From NCBI GenBank assembly GCA_003667245.1, contig RCNN01000119.1, forward strand, positions 1 through 52,648: a stretch of 52,648 nt of DNA, written 5' to 3'. Of the stretch, positions 37,725 through 48,132 are shown piece after piece. Both the position numbers and the translations under genes were made by a program. Origin of the DNA: Heterostelium multicystogenum (lineage: Eukaryota; Evosea; Eumycetozoa; Acytosteliales; Acytosteliaceae). Numbering within the stretch: the stretch's first letter is position 1; every line of letters begins with the position of its first letter. Under the pieces are notes generated by a model that saw only the letters and a list, made by a program, of their open reading frames with translations, did not search any database and was not told the DNA's origin.

Positions 37725-39191
37725 TCAATAGTCCGTGCTGTTGGCCAGTGCCGTGGCCAGGCGGTTTTCCAGCGCCTTGACCCGCGCGCCTGCGACCACG
37801 TAATTGTTAGTCACCATCGAAAACACCAGCTTGCGCCCATTGGCATCGGTGACATACCCAGTCAACGACGACACGCCACTCATGGAAGCCGGTCTTGCCG
37901 TGCAGGTTGTTTTCCGCAGCGGTGCCCCGCAGGCGGTAACGCAGGCTGCCGCCCACCAGTCGCTGCGGATTACCGGCAACCGGCAACGCGTTGTACCAGG
38001 CGTTGAACCAGGGCTGTTTGCTGGCGGCCAGCAGCACATCCGTGAGGTTCTGCGACGACACCAGGTTACGCCTGGACAACCCTGAACCGTCCACCTGGTT
38101 CAACGTCGCCGTATCAATCCCCTGACGCTTCAGGAACCCGGCCACCGCCGCCACACCGGCAGGCGCCGTACCGGCATTCACGGTCTTGCGCCCCATGCTC
38201 TTTGAGCAAAGCTTCAGACATGTTGTTATTGGAAAGCTTGAGCAACGGCGTGATCAGTTCCTGCAACGGCGCCGACTCATGCAGCGCGAGCACCGTCGCC
38301 GTGGTCGGCGTCACACCCCCGATCATCCGACGCCCCTGCACGACAATCCCCTGCTGCGCCAAGGCCTGTTCAAACAGGTTGGCCACCAGTTGCGTCGGCT
38401 CCCACACACTGACCAGTTGCGGGCTCTGCCTGCCCGGCGCCAACGCGCCACTGAGGCGCAACAGGTTGGTGCCGTGCTGGCGATTGATTCCATAGCTGTT
38501 GCCTGCGCCGCTGACCGCACGGTTGCTGAGCTGCACGTAATCGGTAGCCGGGCTGATTTCTCCACCGTCACCGGGCGCCCTGCCACGACCGGCGCCTGGC
38601 CGTGACCAGCAGGGAGCCCGCATCAAAGTCGTCATTGGGCGACACCGTCAGCGCCGAAATCTGCGCGCCGTAGTAGGTGCTTTCATCGTCCTGGGACCAG
38701 TCGGTGCCCAGGCGCTCGGCGTCGAAGAACGTGTCGTCGGAACACCAGGTCGCCCCGCACCTGCCGGATGCCCTGCTGCGCCAGGTTGGCCGCCAGCGCC
38801 TGGTAATCCGCCCACTGGATCGTCGGGTCGCCCAGGGCCGCGCAGGTAGAGGTTGCCGTCAAGCACCGCGCCCTGGCGGATGCCGTCGCCTCAACAGTTG
38901 CGTGGAAAACCGATACTGCGGCCCCAGCACATCCATCGCCGCCGCAGTGGTCAACAGCTTGAGGCTCGAAGCCGGGCTCAGCCGTGTGCGTGGGTTGTGC
39001 TGGTAGAGCGTGTTGCCGCTGCGGGCATCACGCACCATCAGCGATACGCTGGCGCCGTGCAGTGCCGGGTCGGCCAGCAACTGGTCGAGGCTGGCACTGG
39101 TGGAAGTTTTCGGCGCCGTGGCGCAACCGCCCAGCAACAAGCTCAAGCCCAGCAGCAGCCCGCCGGCGTGTGTCCATCGTCCCAACCGCAT
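37725..39191 (-). CDS. dacB: D-alanyl-D-alanine carboxypeptidase/endopeptidase (PBP4 type), frameshifted
   Basis: Periplasmic peptidoglycan peptidase of about 488 residues. The ATG at 39191 opens on a lipoprotein signal (GGLLLGLSLLLGGCATA) with lipobox LGGC. The three active-site motifs are present: SSLK in RLSPASSLKLLTTAAAMD (SxxK), SNN in PLLKLSNNNMSEALLKEHG (SxN) and KTG in NNLHGKTG. VDGSGLSRRNLVSSQNLTDV is a family segment. The lipobox is unusual for PBP4, which normally has a cleavable signal, though variants occur. Frame changes lie near 38885, 38835, 38740, 38590, 38195 and 37880. It follows the beta-propeller gene by about 60 bases on the same strand. Confidence 0.88.
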
Positions 39192-39250
39192 AAACCTGGT
39201 AGTTCCTTGAATTTCGAGAGTGCGCAGCTTGTGGAATTCCTCCCGGTCAA

Positions 39251-40284
39251 TCAAGGCCCGTAGGTCGTGACGGAAAACGTATTGGCATGAAACAGCGGGT
39301 CCGGCTTGGGCTCGGCCTTGCTCGGCGCCGGCTGGGTAAAGTCCATGGCCGGCAGGAATACCCGCTGGCTCGCCGGGTCGAACGCCATGTTGTAGGCCAT
39401 CGGCAAGGTGCTGACGCTGGCGCGTACGGCGTAGTGGTCGGCATCCGTTTGATCCACCAGCGTCAGGTTGGCATCGACGCCACTGGGGATCAGCAAGCGC
39501 CGGTGCTGCTCGTCGTAGGCCAGGGCGTTGACGTCGCGGGTGATCGGAAGCTTCGCCTTGACTTCACCGGTTTTCCGGTCGGCAACGATCAACACCGGCA
39601 CTTCACCGCGACACGCCACAAACAGTCGCTGGCGCGCCACGTCCTGGGCCAATGCGCTGGGCTTGGGGCAACCGGCAAACTGCCAGGTGTCAAGCAACGC
39701 AAAGGTGCTCGCCGAATAGCGGGCGACCTTGCCTTCATCGCGCATCGGCAGGAAGAAGCTGCCGTCGCCCTTGATCAGCAGCGGGTCGATTTTCTTCACC
39801 GCCAGTTCATGGGCGCCGGTGATTCGTTCCTGTTTCGGGTCGAATTCAAACAGCGTCGAACGATCCGCCCGACGCCCACTGACAATAATCACCTTGCCCG
39901 TCGATGGCTCGTACACCGCGCTGTTGAGGTTGCTTTGCGCCACCGGGATGCGCTTCAGGAATGTGAGTGTGGATAACTCCACCACACTCAGACTGCCGTC
40001 GGTGTTGAGCACGAATACGCGGTCTACCTCAGGCACGAACACCACGCCGTTGGCGCCTTCGGACTGCGCCACCGTCTCGACCAGGCGCTGCTGTTTCACA
40101 TCAAACACGCTCAGGCCGTTTTCCCGGCGAGCCAGGAACAGATACGGCCGGTCGGGTCCAGCCCGACAAAGCCCCAACTGTGGCCGGAGCCGGGCAATGT
40201 CACCCGGTGTTCGCGATGGTAGGTCGAGTCATCAGCCGATGCCGCGCCGCTGATCAACAGTGCTGCCAGTAACCAGTGTTTCAT
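39251..40284 (-). CDS. Secreted YVTN/beta-propeller protein, frameshifted
   Basis: Periplasmic protein of about 344 residues with a signal peptide (KHWLLAALLISGAASA) and repeated blades of the seven-bladed YVTN/NHL type: GLSVFDVKQQRLVETV, VFVLNTDGSLSVVELSTL, AVYEPSTGKVIIVSGRR, RYSASTFALLDTWQFAG, LFVACRGEVPVLIVADRKTG and LPMAYNMAFDPASQRVFLPA. One shift lies near 40160. The start ATG overlaps the stop of the upstream TonB receptor (TGATG), so the two are made together. It may bind a ligand or partner of the receptor in the periplasm; no catalytic residues are evident. Confidence 0.8.
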
Positions 40285-42712
40285 CAGAACTCCAGGGTGC
40301 TGGAGACGGACACCTGCCGCGCATCGCCGATGGACACGAACTGGGTGTTCACGGCCGAGGTGTAATAGGTACGGTCAAACAGGTTCTTCACGTTGAGCTG
40401 GAACTTGACCTTCTGCCCCTCGATTTTTAGTGTCATAGGTGGCGAACGCATCGGCCACGGTGTAGCTCGGCAGGTCGAAATCGTTGGCGGCATTACCCGC
40501 TCGCTCCCCCACATAACGTGCACCGGCGCCCACCCGCAGTTGGTCACCGCCAAGGATGCTGCCGAAGTCATTACACCGCTGACAGCGAGCCGGTGTTCTT
40601 CGCGACGTTTTGCAGGCGGTTGCCCTTAAGGTCCGGGTCTTCGGTGACAACAGCATCGGTGTAGGCGTAGCTGCCGATTACGCTCCATTTATCCGTCAGT
40701 TGACCGCTGGCGTCCAGTTCAAGGCCGCGGGAGCGGACCTTGCCGGCTACGCTATAGATCGCGGTCGGGCCGTCGCCCACCTCGACCAATACATTGCGCT
40801 TCTCGATGTTTGAACAGAGCGGCGCTGGCAGTGATACGACCCGGAATGTCGAGTTGGTACCCAACTCCCAGGACTTCGACTGTTCCGGTTCAAGGCTGCC
40901 ATCCAGCACCGTTTTGTTATCCAGCGGTGCGATGGTGGAGTTGGGCTTGAACGACTCTGTGTAGCTGCCATAGAACGACAGCTCGTCGGTTGTAGCGGTA
41001 CACCAGGCCCGCGCGTGGCACCCACTTCTGGCCATTGCCGTCGGTGTTGGCGGTGAACGGGACACCCTTGCCGGCGTATTGGTCGTACATCTGATAACGC
41101 GCGCCACCCACCAGGATCCACTGGTCAGTGAGGTGGATCGCATCCTGCAGGAACAGCGAGTCGCTGCGCAGCAGGTCCATCTGGTTGCTGTCCGGCGCGC
41201 TGACGGTGGTGCCCGCCACTTCATTGCCATAGACCGGGTCGTTGTAGTTGAACGTGCCACGGGGCGCCTGGCGGATCAGGTCGGCCCGGTAGATCTTGCG
41301 GTATTCGTCATCCAGGCCGAAGGTCAGGTCGTGCTGCATGCCTGCGACGTTGACCTTGCTTCAAGGCTGGCGGTGGCGAAGCGGTCGGTGGTCAGTGCGC
41401 CCTGGGTGCCGTCCATGCTGCGGGTCAGGGTGCCATTGGCGTTGACCTTGACCACACGCACCTGGCTGGCATCGTAAGTCTCGCGGTTCCAGCTGTAGCC
41501 GAAGTGGGCTTTCCAGTCGTCATTCAAATCGTGGTCGGCCTCGAAGCGGTACAGGTCGGAGCGGCCTTCCATGTTGTTGAAGGGCTCGTCCAGGCGGCGA
41601 GTCGACGGGATGTTGAGCGGGTGGTTGGTCTTGGGGTCGATGGCGGTGCCCCGGTCGAACGGCGAGAGAAACTCCCGGTGCTCATAGGCAAACAACAGCT
41701 TGGTGTTGTCGCCGTACCAGGCCAGCGACGGTGCGATCAGGCTCTCGCGGTGAGTGCCGTAGTTGCGCCAGTAATCTTCGTCTTCATGGTCGACGATCAA
41801 GCGGTACGCCAACCCGCTGTCACCGATGGCCCTGTGGTGTCGAGGTTGCCGCCGCTGCCGTTCTTGCCGTCGCCAAAGGTCGAGCCGCGCACGGTCAGCG
41901 AGGTGGATTGGATCAGCTCGGGTTTCTTGCTGACGATATTGACCACGCCGCCCGGATCCTGAATGCCATACAGCAACGACGACGGGCCCTTGAGCACTTC
42001 GACGCGCTCGGCGGTGGAATTCAGCGCGCGGCCCTGCACCAGCGGCATGCCGTCCTGCATGATCGAAACCGTTTCGGTTGTCACCAAAACCCCGCAGCAT
42101 CACCGCGTCCTGGTGCTGCCCAAGGTGTTGGCCTGGGTGATGCCACTGATGTTGGTCAGGGCATCGTCGAGGTTGCGCGGCTGTTGATCGCGCATCACCT
42201 GGGCCGGTACAACGTTGACAGTCTGTGGGGTTTCCAGCAGCAGGCCGTGGGAACGCATCACCGAACTGGTAGGCGGCGGTTGATAGCTGGTGGTATCCGA
42301 GGCCAGGGCGGCACCGTTGATGGTGGTGGCGCCGAGGTTCAGCGCGCCGTCGGTGGGCAGCGGTTCCAGGGCCAGGGTGCGGGCGTCGATCTGGCGGAAG
42401 GTGAAGCCGGAATTACCCCAGCAGGCGTTGCATGGCCTGGGCCGCACTCATCTGCCCGGTGATGGCCGGGGCCTTGATGGCGTACGGCGCTTCGTCGGTG
42501 TAGACCACGCTGATGCCGGTCACCCGGGTGAAGTCGCTCAAGGCCTGGGCAGCGGCTTGGCGGCCAGGGCAAAGTTAAACAGCGTGCTCTGCTGCTGCGC
42601 CTCGGCCCGCCTGCGCCACGCCCAGGGGCAACAGCGCCAGCCCCGAAACTGCCAATACCGAGGCTCCCAGCCAATGTTTAACCGAACCCGCCGACGTTGC
42701 CCTGGACTTCAT
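40284..42712 (-). CDS. TonB-dependent siderophore receptor with STN domain, frameshifted
   Basis: Outer-membrane ferric-siderophore receptor of about 809 residues. The signal region (WLGASVLAVSGLALLPLGVA) leads to the STN domain (FNFALAAKPLPQALSDF, then QMSAAQAMQRLLGNSGFTFR), which signals to a transmembrane anti-sigma factor in related systems. The plug has ETPQTVNVVPAQVMRDQQPR, SIMQDGMPLVQGRALNSTAE and RVEVLKGPSSLLYGIQDPGG. The barrel ends VKNLFDRTYYTSAVNTQFVS and VSVSSTLEF. No sigma/anti-sigma pair lies beside it here. About eight frame changes occur. The ATG at 42712 is preferred to an upstream TTG. A Fur-like palindrome lies 33 bases upstream. The ligand is unknown. Confidence 0.88.
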
Positions 42713-42744
42713 GCTTGAGAACCCGTGTGTAAAAACGCTGTTAA

Positions 42745-42759
42745 TGCGAATTAATCGCA
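42745..42759 (-). promoter_or_regulatory. Fur-like palindrome before the siderophore receptor
   Basis: TGCGAATTAATCGCA has inverted TGCGA/TCGCA arms and keeps roughly 9 of 14 informative bases of the 7-1-7 Fur motif. Its place just before an iron receptor gene is right, but the match is modest. Confidence 0.4.
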
Positions 42760-42822
42760 GTTTCAAGCACTACACGGATGGCCGACAGGTTTACCTCACA
42801 CCGATTTGAAAAATAATTTCAG

Positions 42823-43759
42823 TCACGCCGGCTGGATCCGAAATCCGAAGCGCGGAACGTGCACATGCACGGTGCCGGCGCGGTCATCGGTGCGCCGCAG
42901 AATCAGCTCTTCGCGGCCGGCAAACAGCAACTCCCCGGCCACCGGATCGGTGCCGTAGTCGGTGGCGCTGATGGTCACTTGCTGGCCGGGCTTGAAGCCG
43001 TTCGGGTCTTCGAAGATTTCTTCCGGCAGGTTGGCCGGCGTGGCATTGCGCGCGACTTCCAGGGCTTGCTCGGCACTCATCTGGCTCGACGTGCCATGCC
43101 CGAAACCCAACACCCGGGCGAGCCAGGCGGCCACCGCAGGATAGGTTTCCACCAGCGGCGAGGTGACCGACGATCCCATGAGGAACCACAACGGGTGCGC
43201 CAGGGCGAAGTCGGCAATCGACGGCTCGCCGAACAGGAAGTCGCCCTGCTGGTGCTGCAACTGCTGATTGATACGACCGATGATCACCGGCCATTGATGC
43301 TTGGCCTGATCCAGTTGCACACGGGTGGCCGTGCCGCCACTGAACAATTTGCTGCGGTCGGCCACCAGCACCTGGAGCATTTTCCGGCGGCACTTTGGCG
43401 AACTTGACCGCCAGGGATTCCGGCTGGAACACCAGGCTCACGGCATGGGAGAACACCGTCGAATCAGCCCAGGCGGCGAAGCTTTGGCTGACCAGTTCCA
43501 GGCCTTGGGGAAACAGCGCCGGCGCGGACTTTTCCTGCTCCAGGCGGCGGGCGATCAGTGCGGTGTCGCAGTAGATATCGGCGCCCACCTGCAACACCGG
43601 GGTCTTGCGATAACCACCGGTGAGGGCCGTCAAGTCAGGCTTGGGCATCACCGGCGAGATGTGCACCGAACGCCAGGACAAGCCCTTGAAGCCCAGCAAC
43701 AGGCGGGCCTTTTCGGCAAATGGGGATTGCGGGTAGTGGTGCAGGATCAACTCAGTCAT
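42823..43759 (-). CDS. Glutathione S-transferase family protein, frameshifted
   Basis: GST-like protein of about 311 residues, longer than a standard GST of about 200-220. The thioredoxin-fold part is [20 protein letters not shown], then [20 protein letters not shown] and LIARRLEQ. The helical domain has [20 protein letters not shown], the usual substrate-site helix. A C-terminal extension of about 80 residues ([40 protein letters not shown]) forms a small beta domain not found in simple GSTs. One shift lies near 43385. Substrate unknown. Confidence 0.83.
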
Positions 43760-43834
43760 GCCAGGCTCCGCTCAATGAGTGAGCGTCCAGCTTAGCCTGC
43801 AAACCCGGCAAAGGCGCGCATGGGAACCTATCAG

Positions 43835-44111
43835 TCAAACTGATGGGCCGATCGCCGCCAGGCACTCCTTGGCGCTTTTCTTGAGTTTCTTGATCAGCCG
43901 TTCCTGGCGCAACGCCTCGGCCTTGCTGATGCATGCCTCGGTGTACACCAGCGCCACGGCGGGGCTTGAGAGGAAAAAACCGTGCGCCCTTGCCACTCTG
44001 GTGCATGGCAAAGCGGCGCACCGGGTCATTGCTGATACCGCAATAGAGCGAGCCATTGGCGGCGCGGCACCAGGTAGACAAACACGGTTTGGCTTCAGAA
44101 GGAGTCGTCAC
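43835..44111 (-). CDS. GIY-YIG domain protein, frameshifted
   Basis: Small protein of about 91 residues with the single-domain UPF0213 type of GIY-YIG fold: the expected [15 protein letters not shown] block appears as [20 protein letters not shown], then [40 protein letters not shown] and [10 protein letters not shown]. The RRFAxH and ExxxxKxxAxxxExxIKKL patterns match the family; the glutamate of [10 protein letters not shown] is the probable metal ligand. Shifts lie near 44070 and 43980. The GTG at 44111 has no clear ribosome site. A role in DNA processing is assumed from the fold only. Confidence 0.75.
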
Positions 44112-44147
44112 GGATCAATTCGGCAAACCAAAGGAACGCCAATCTTA

Positions 44148-44618
44148 TCAACGACTGGCCTGGAACGCCTTCAACCCTTTCAGCGCCTGGGCCCGCACGG
44201 CGTTTTTCACCAGCGGCGTCCAGCCCAGCAACAGGCCTTTGGTGCCCAACGCCTGCCGCGACCAGCGCCACAGGTCAAAGTGGTCGTGATGCTCGCAGAT
44301 CTTGCCGTCACGAAACACAAAGCGCGCCCGGATATCGTTGACTACGGTGTTGCCCGTCGCACTGAACAGGTAGGTCGCCACCCAGTGGGCGCTGCCGGTG
44401 ATTTCATCGCTGCGCACACCGTCGAAGGTCAGGGAAAAGTCCTTGGCCCGGGTGGTCAGCATGCGCCACATGTCGCCGGCATCACGGCCACGCAGTTCAA
44501 CGAATGCCGGGTCGCTGAACACCACGTCGTCGCTGTAGCAGGCGCTCATGGCTTCGGCATCCAGGCGCTGGAATGCACTGTAGAACTCGGTGATCAAGGC
44601 GTTATGGGCGTCGCTCAT
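44148..44618 (-). CDS. NTF2-like (SnoaL/DUF4440-type) protein
   Basis: Intact 156-residue protein with the NTF2-like cone fold: ITEFYSAFQRLDAEAMSACY, then SDDVVFSDPAFVELRGRDAG, DMWRMLTTRAKDFSLTFDGV, HWVATYLFSATGNTVVNDIR and FVFRDGKICEHHDHFDLWRW. The last block is typical of nuclear transport factor 2 family proteins annotated in pseudomonads. The ATG at 44618 is chosen since it opens MSDAHNALI. It follows no clear operon partner. It may be a small enzyme or binding protein; no substrate is apparent. Confidence 0.85.
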   Translation of the reverse strand: MSDAHNALITEFYSAFQRLDAEAMSACYSDDVVFSDPAFVELRGRDAGDMWRMLTTRAKDFSLTFDGVRSDEITGSAHWVATYLFSATGNTVVNDIRARFVFRDGKICEHHDHFDLWRWSRQALGTKGLLLGWTPLVKNAVRAQALKGLKAFQASR

Positions 44619-44718
44619 GGGCAGGTTCCGCAAAAGAAGTTGGGATGGCCGGTACGATAATCCCCAAGGCCGGGGAACACTACTGGCATCAACGCCAGGA
44701 ATACCTCATCCCGTCCCT

Positions 44719-45357
44719 TCAGGGCACCATTCCGCTGCTGCGAGCATAGTGGAACAAATCCACATCGGTGGAGATACACAGCCGGTTCATCGCGGTACTT
44801 TTCTGTTTGCTGATGGTGGAGATGCTGCGGTTGACCCGCGCGGCAATCTGGCTGACGGTCATGCCGCTGGCCAGCATGCGCACCACTTCGCGTTTCCTTG
44901 CCCGACAGTTGCGGCGGTTGTGATTGATCGCCCGTGCCCGCCTGCACCAACTGGGTTCGCAGGGACTCGCTGACGAAGGTCTTGCCCTCGCAGACTTCCT
45001 TGATCGCCGTGGGCAACTCCTTGGCCGATGCACTCTTGGCGACAATGCCTCGGGCGCCCTCGGCAAACGAGGCACGCAGGGTGGCGATATTGGCGAACAT
45101 CGTCACCAGGATCACCGGCACCCCGGGGTATTGGCGTTGCAAACAAGCCCAACAACACATAGCCGTCAGCCTGCTGCCCGCCCGGCATGGCGAAGTCCGT
45201 CACCAGCACATCGCAAGGGGTGCTGCCCAGTACCCGCAACAGCTCATCCGGGCCGTTTGGCCTCACCGACCACCTTGCACTTGCCGTTGGCCTCGATCAC
45301 CACCTTCTGCCCGATCCGAACAATGGGATGATCGTCAGCAATAATTACGCGAAGCAT
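44719..45357 (-). CDS. RcsB/LuxR-type response regulator, frameshifted
   Basis: Two-component regulator of about 212 residues. The receiver domain starts MLRVIIADDHPIVRIGQKVV (acidic pocket DD), with the phosphoacceptor Asp in CDVLVTDFAMPGG and VPVILVTMFANIATL, GIVAKSASAKEL (conserved Lys). The C-terminal GerE/LuxR HTH reads REVVRMLASGMTVSQIAARV, NRSISTISKQKSTAMNRLCI and ends with STDVDLFHYARSSGMV, which is close to RcsB. Frame changes lie near 45255, 45150 and 44900. It lies just downstream of a REC-HPt gene on the same strand and next to the DUF1120 fimbrial operon, its likely target, as in the cupD/rcs-pvr arrangement of P. aeruginosa PA14. Confidence 0.86.
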
Positions 45358-45538
45358 AGAAATCCATGAGTGATGGCAAATTGATTTGCGCAAAATAACC
45401 CTGTCCGTCCCGGGCAACAACCGCCCACCTGGGAGCGGTTTTCAATGGCGTCCCGTGTTCTTAAGCGGGTGATTTTTTACCTACAACAAAAAAGGAAACC
45501 ACCTACAAAACTAAGCCCACAGACAGAGGTAATACCCC

Positions 45539-46382
45539 CTACAGAATCGCTGAAAATGTCATAAAATCTGTCAAATAGCGCAGATACACCAGCAGGTCCT
45601 GGTCGAACCGCTGCAATGCCCGCCTGTTGCACCGGATCCCGTGCTTGCGCACCTGTTCGATCAACTCCCCCGCACAGCGATCCAGCTCCGTCTCGCCAAA
45701 AAAACGCCAGGCTTCCCGCCAGGCGATGCAGGCAGTCGACCAATGCATGCGGGTCGACGATACGGCAAGCCTGTACCAGGCCTGCGTAATCAGCCTCGGC
45801 CTCGCGCACCAGGGTGCGCAACATCTGGTTCACCACCTGTTCATCACCAAATGTCCTGATCAGTTCGGCACGAGTCGGCCAGTGCGCCCCGGCGCAGGCT
45901 GTGGCAGGCGGGTCCGTACTGGCGCCCGGCGGCTGTGGCAGCCACTGCTCCAGCACCCCGCGCAATTGTTCCAGGGTCAGCGGCTTGAGCAGCCAGGCAT
46001 CCATGCCGGCCTCAAGGCAGCGGCGCGCATCGTCCGCAGAGAGTTTGGCGGTCAAGGCAATGATCGGCACACGCGGGCGGCTGTGTACGGCCTCTCGCCG
46101 CCTGATCTCACGAGCCATGCTATAGCCATCCAGCACCGGCATGCGGCAATCGCTGATCACCAGGTCGAAATGCCGCAGGGCGACGGCGGTCAACGCGGCC
46201 TGCCCGTTGCACACCAGTTCGTGATCGACTTCGAATTTTTGCAGGAACCAGCCCATCAAGGCGCGATAGGCCTGATGGTCCTCGACGATCAGCACGCTCA
46301 GGTGCTTCCAGTGAACAGGAGGACTGCGCCATGGCACCGTTTGCTGCCTGGGGGCGTCGTCAGCAAACACGCTTGGCATCAT
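45539..46382 (-). CDS. REC-HPt phosphorelay protein, frameshifted near the end
   Basis: Protein of about 281 residues that joins a receiver and a histidine phosphotransfer domain without a kinase core. The receiver has SVLIVEDHQAYRALMGWFLQ, the Asp in FDLVISDCRMPVLDGYSMAR and PIIALTAKLSADDARRCLEA, WLLKPLTLEQL. The HPt domain has the phosphohistidine in ALVDCLHRLAGSLAFFG and, after a shift near 45695, ELDRCAGELIEQVRKHGIRC. It resembles the C-terminal part of RcsC-like hybrid kinases. The ATG at 46382 has GAGG upstream. It diverges from the DUF1120 operon. It would pass phosphate to the RcsB-like regulator; the input kinase is not in the window. Confidence 0.85.
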
Positions 46383-46798
46383 GGCCACCTCGATATCGGC
46401 GCCGACCTGCCAGGGCCATCAGACGGCCCTGGCATATCGTCTAGTGAGGGTGCGCTTGACGGTGATCCTTAACCCATCCGCCTGGCACCCATTACCGAAT
46501 CAAGCTATCCACATGAATACCACTCTTGCGATACAAGAACTACGAAAAGACAGTTTTTCCTACAGCTCCGCCCACCTATTCCGACTTGACGCAGGCGAGC
46601 TAGAGGGATAGCGGATTGTCGTAATTCTTGTATTTCCCCACCTCTCCCCCGGCGCTAAATTGCGCCCCACCCCAAGAGGGCAATCCGCCAACTCACCTGG
46701 CGGCCAACTATCCGAACTGACCCGACGCCCAACCGCGCCTCTTTCTGCGCTGCGGTGACGCGCACCCGTCAGTTGACCCAACACCGAGACAACAGACC
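46383..46798. other. Divergent control region of the DUF1120 fimbrial operon
   Basis: A 416-base spacer between the REC-HPt gene (minus) and the first DUF1120 gene (plus). Short open frames are not supported as genes. It holds the inverted repeat pair at 46531-46633, annotated separately, and must hold both promoters. Confidence 0.6.
46531..46633. promoter_or_regulatory. Separated inverted repeat ATACAAGAAyTACGA, candidate RcsB-type sites
   Basis: ATACAAGAACTACGA at 46531-46545 and TCGTAATTCTTGTAT at 46619-46633 are inverted copies matching at 14 of 15 bases, 73 bases apart. The left copy is also part of a smaller palindrome (TCTTG-CGATA-CAAGA, 46524-46538). They lie about 165-270 bases before the first fimbrial gene. 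The adjacent RcsB-like regulator is the obvious candidate binder. Confidence 0.5.
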
Positions 46799-47428
46799 AT
46801 GAACAAGCACCTGATCGCCGTCGCCAGCGCCCTGCTGATCACTGGCACCGCCCCCGCCTTCGCCGCCAGCACCGTGGACCTGACGGTCAAGGGCATCATC
46901 ACCCCGAACGCCTGCACTCCAAGCCTGTCCGACGGCGGCGTCATCGACCACGGCAAAATGTCGGCCAAGGACTTGAATGCCACCCAGATCACACCGTTGC
47001 CACATTTCAATTTGCAAATGACCGTGACCTGCGATGCGCCGGTCATCTTCGCCCTCAAGACCACCGATAACCGCATGGGCTCTGGAACCGGCACCGCTTT
47101 TGGGCTGGGTTTTATCAACGGCACGCAAAAGCTGGGCTCCTATCGCTTGACCCTCGGTACCTTCGCTAACCCACCCCAGGCTGACGGCGAGACCGTGCAA
47201 GCCATCGGGTCCTTCGACAATGGCGTCACTTGGGAGCGTTGGAACAGCTTTGAAACCGGCACCTATCTCTCGGTCGCCACTCTGGCGGACCCCAGCACCC
47301 CGCGTGCCACCCAACAACTGGTCACTCCCGTGGCCTACAGCGGCTACATCAACCGCGCCGACAGCCTGGACCTGAGCAACGAAGTCAATATCGACGGCTC
47401 GGCCACCATCGAAGTGATGTACCTCTAA
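46799..47428 (+). CDS. DUF1120 fimbrial-type protein (first copy)
   Basis: Intact 209-residue secreted protein of the DUF1120 family. The signal peptide HLIAVASALLITGTAPAFAA precedes STVDLTVKGIITPNACTPSL, with the first Cys; the second Cys is in MTVTCDAPVIFALK. DGGVIDHGKMSAKDLN is a family segment. The C-terminus DGSATIEVMYL has the alternating pattern and penultimate Tyr of usher-assembled subunits. It is the first of four tandem copies leading to a chaperone and an usher, so it is very probably the main fibre subunit or one of several. It is closest to the third copy (48133-48761). Confidence 0.88.
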   Translation: MNKHLIAVASALLITGTAPAFAASTVDLTVKGIITPNACTPSLSDGGVIDHGKMSAKDLNATQITPLPHFNLQMTVTCDAPVIFALKTTDNRMGSGTGTAFGLGFINGTQKLGSYRLTLGTFANPPQADGETVQAIGSFDNGVTWERWNSFETGTYLSVATLADPSTPRATQQLVTPVAYSGYINRADSLDLSNEVNIDGSATIEVMYL

Positions 47429-47471
47429 ACCCTTACGTCATCGACTCTGCAACCAAAGGTGCCGCTCGCCC

Positions 47472-48089
47472 ATGAATTCCTCATCCGCTGTCTTTCTCGC
47501 CACTTTGCTGCTGGCCCCCTCCGTGCTGGCCGCCAGCAGTACCGACTTCGCCGTCACGGGCACCATCACGCCCAATGCCTGTGAACCCATGCTCTCCAGC
47601 GGAGGTGTCGTGGATTACGGAAAGATGGCAGCCAAGGAACTCAGTGCGGATCGCCCCACTTCACTGCCTTGGCAAACCATGCAGCTGGAAATCCTGTGTG
47701 ACGCGCCGATGTTCATTGCGCTGAGCACCATCGATAACCGTTCAGGTACTGCGGCGATCAACCAGAACTGGCACGGCCTGGGCACGACGGCCAACGAAGA
47801 AAAGCTCGGCAGCGCCGGCTTCGGCCTTTACAACGCAGTGGCCGATGGCCTCGCCGCCAAAACCATTACCTCGTCCGATGGCGGGGCCACCTGGAGCCCG
47901 TCGGTGTTCCTCGGCCATAGCTTGATTACGGCCATCGCCGCGGCCGGTAACAGCGTGACGCCGATCGCCGTGATGCGCTTCAACGCCGACCTGCGGGTGT
48001 ACACCATGGTCGACGGCACCGACCGCCTGACCGTGCTCGACGAAGTGCCGCTGGACGGCCATGCCACCGTACAACTGAAGTACCTGTAA
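47472..48089 (+). CDS. DUF1120 fimbrial-type protein (second copy)
   Basis: Intact 205-residue secreted protein. The signal peptide AVFLATLLLAPSVLAASS is followed by FAVTGTITPNACEPMLSSGG with the first Cys, GGVVDYGKMAAKELSADRPT, and LEILCDAPMFIALS with the second. The end is DGHATVQLKYL. It shares the family core but lacks the NGTQKLG block of copies one and three, having NEEKLGSAGFGLYNAVADGL instead. The start has no strong ribosome site beyond AAGGTG. It lies 43 bases after copy one. Its divergence suggests a distinct position in the fibre. Confidence 0.86.
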   Translation: MNSSSAVFLATLLLAPSVLAASSTDFAVTGTITPNACEPMLSSGGVVDYGKMAAKELSADRPTSLPWQTMQLEILCDAPMFIALSTIDNRSGTAAINQNWHGLGTTANEEKLGSAGFGLYNAVADGLAAKTITSSDGGATWSPSVFLGHSLITAIAAAGNSVTPIAVMRFNADLRVYTMVDGTDRLTVLDEVPLDGHATVQLKYL

Positions 48090-48132
48090 CCCTTTATTCA
48101 ACCGGCCCCACTCGAAAGGAAAGGTGTGCCCC

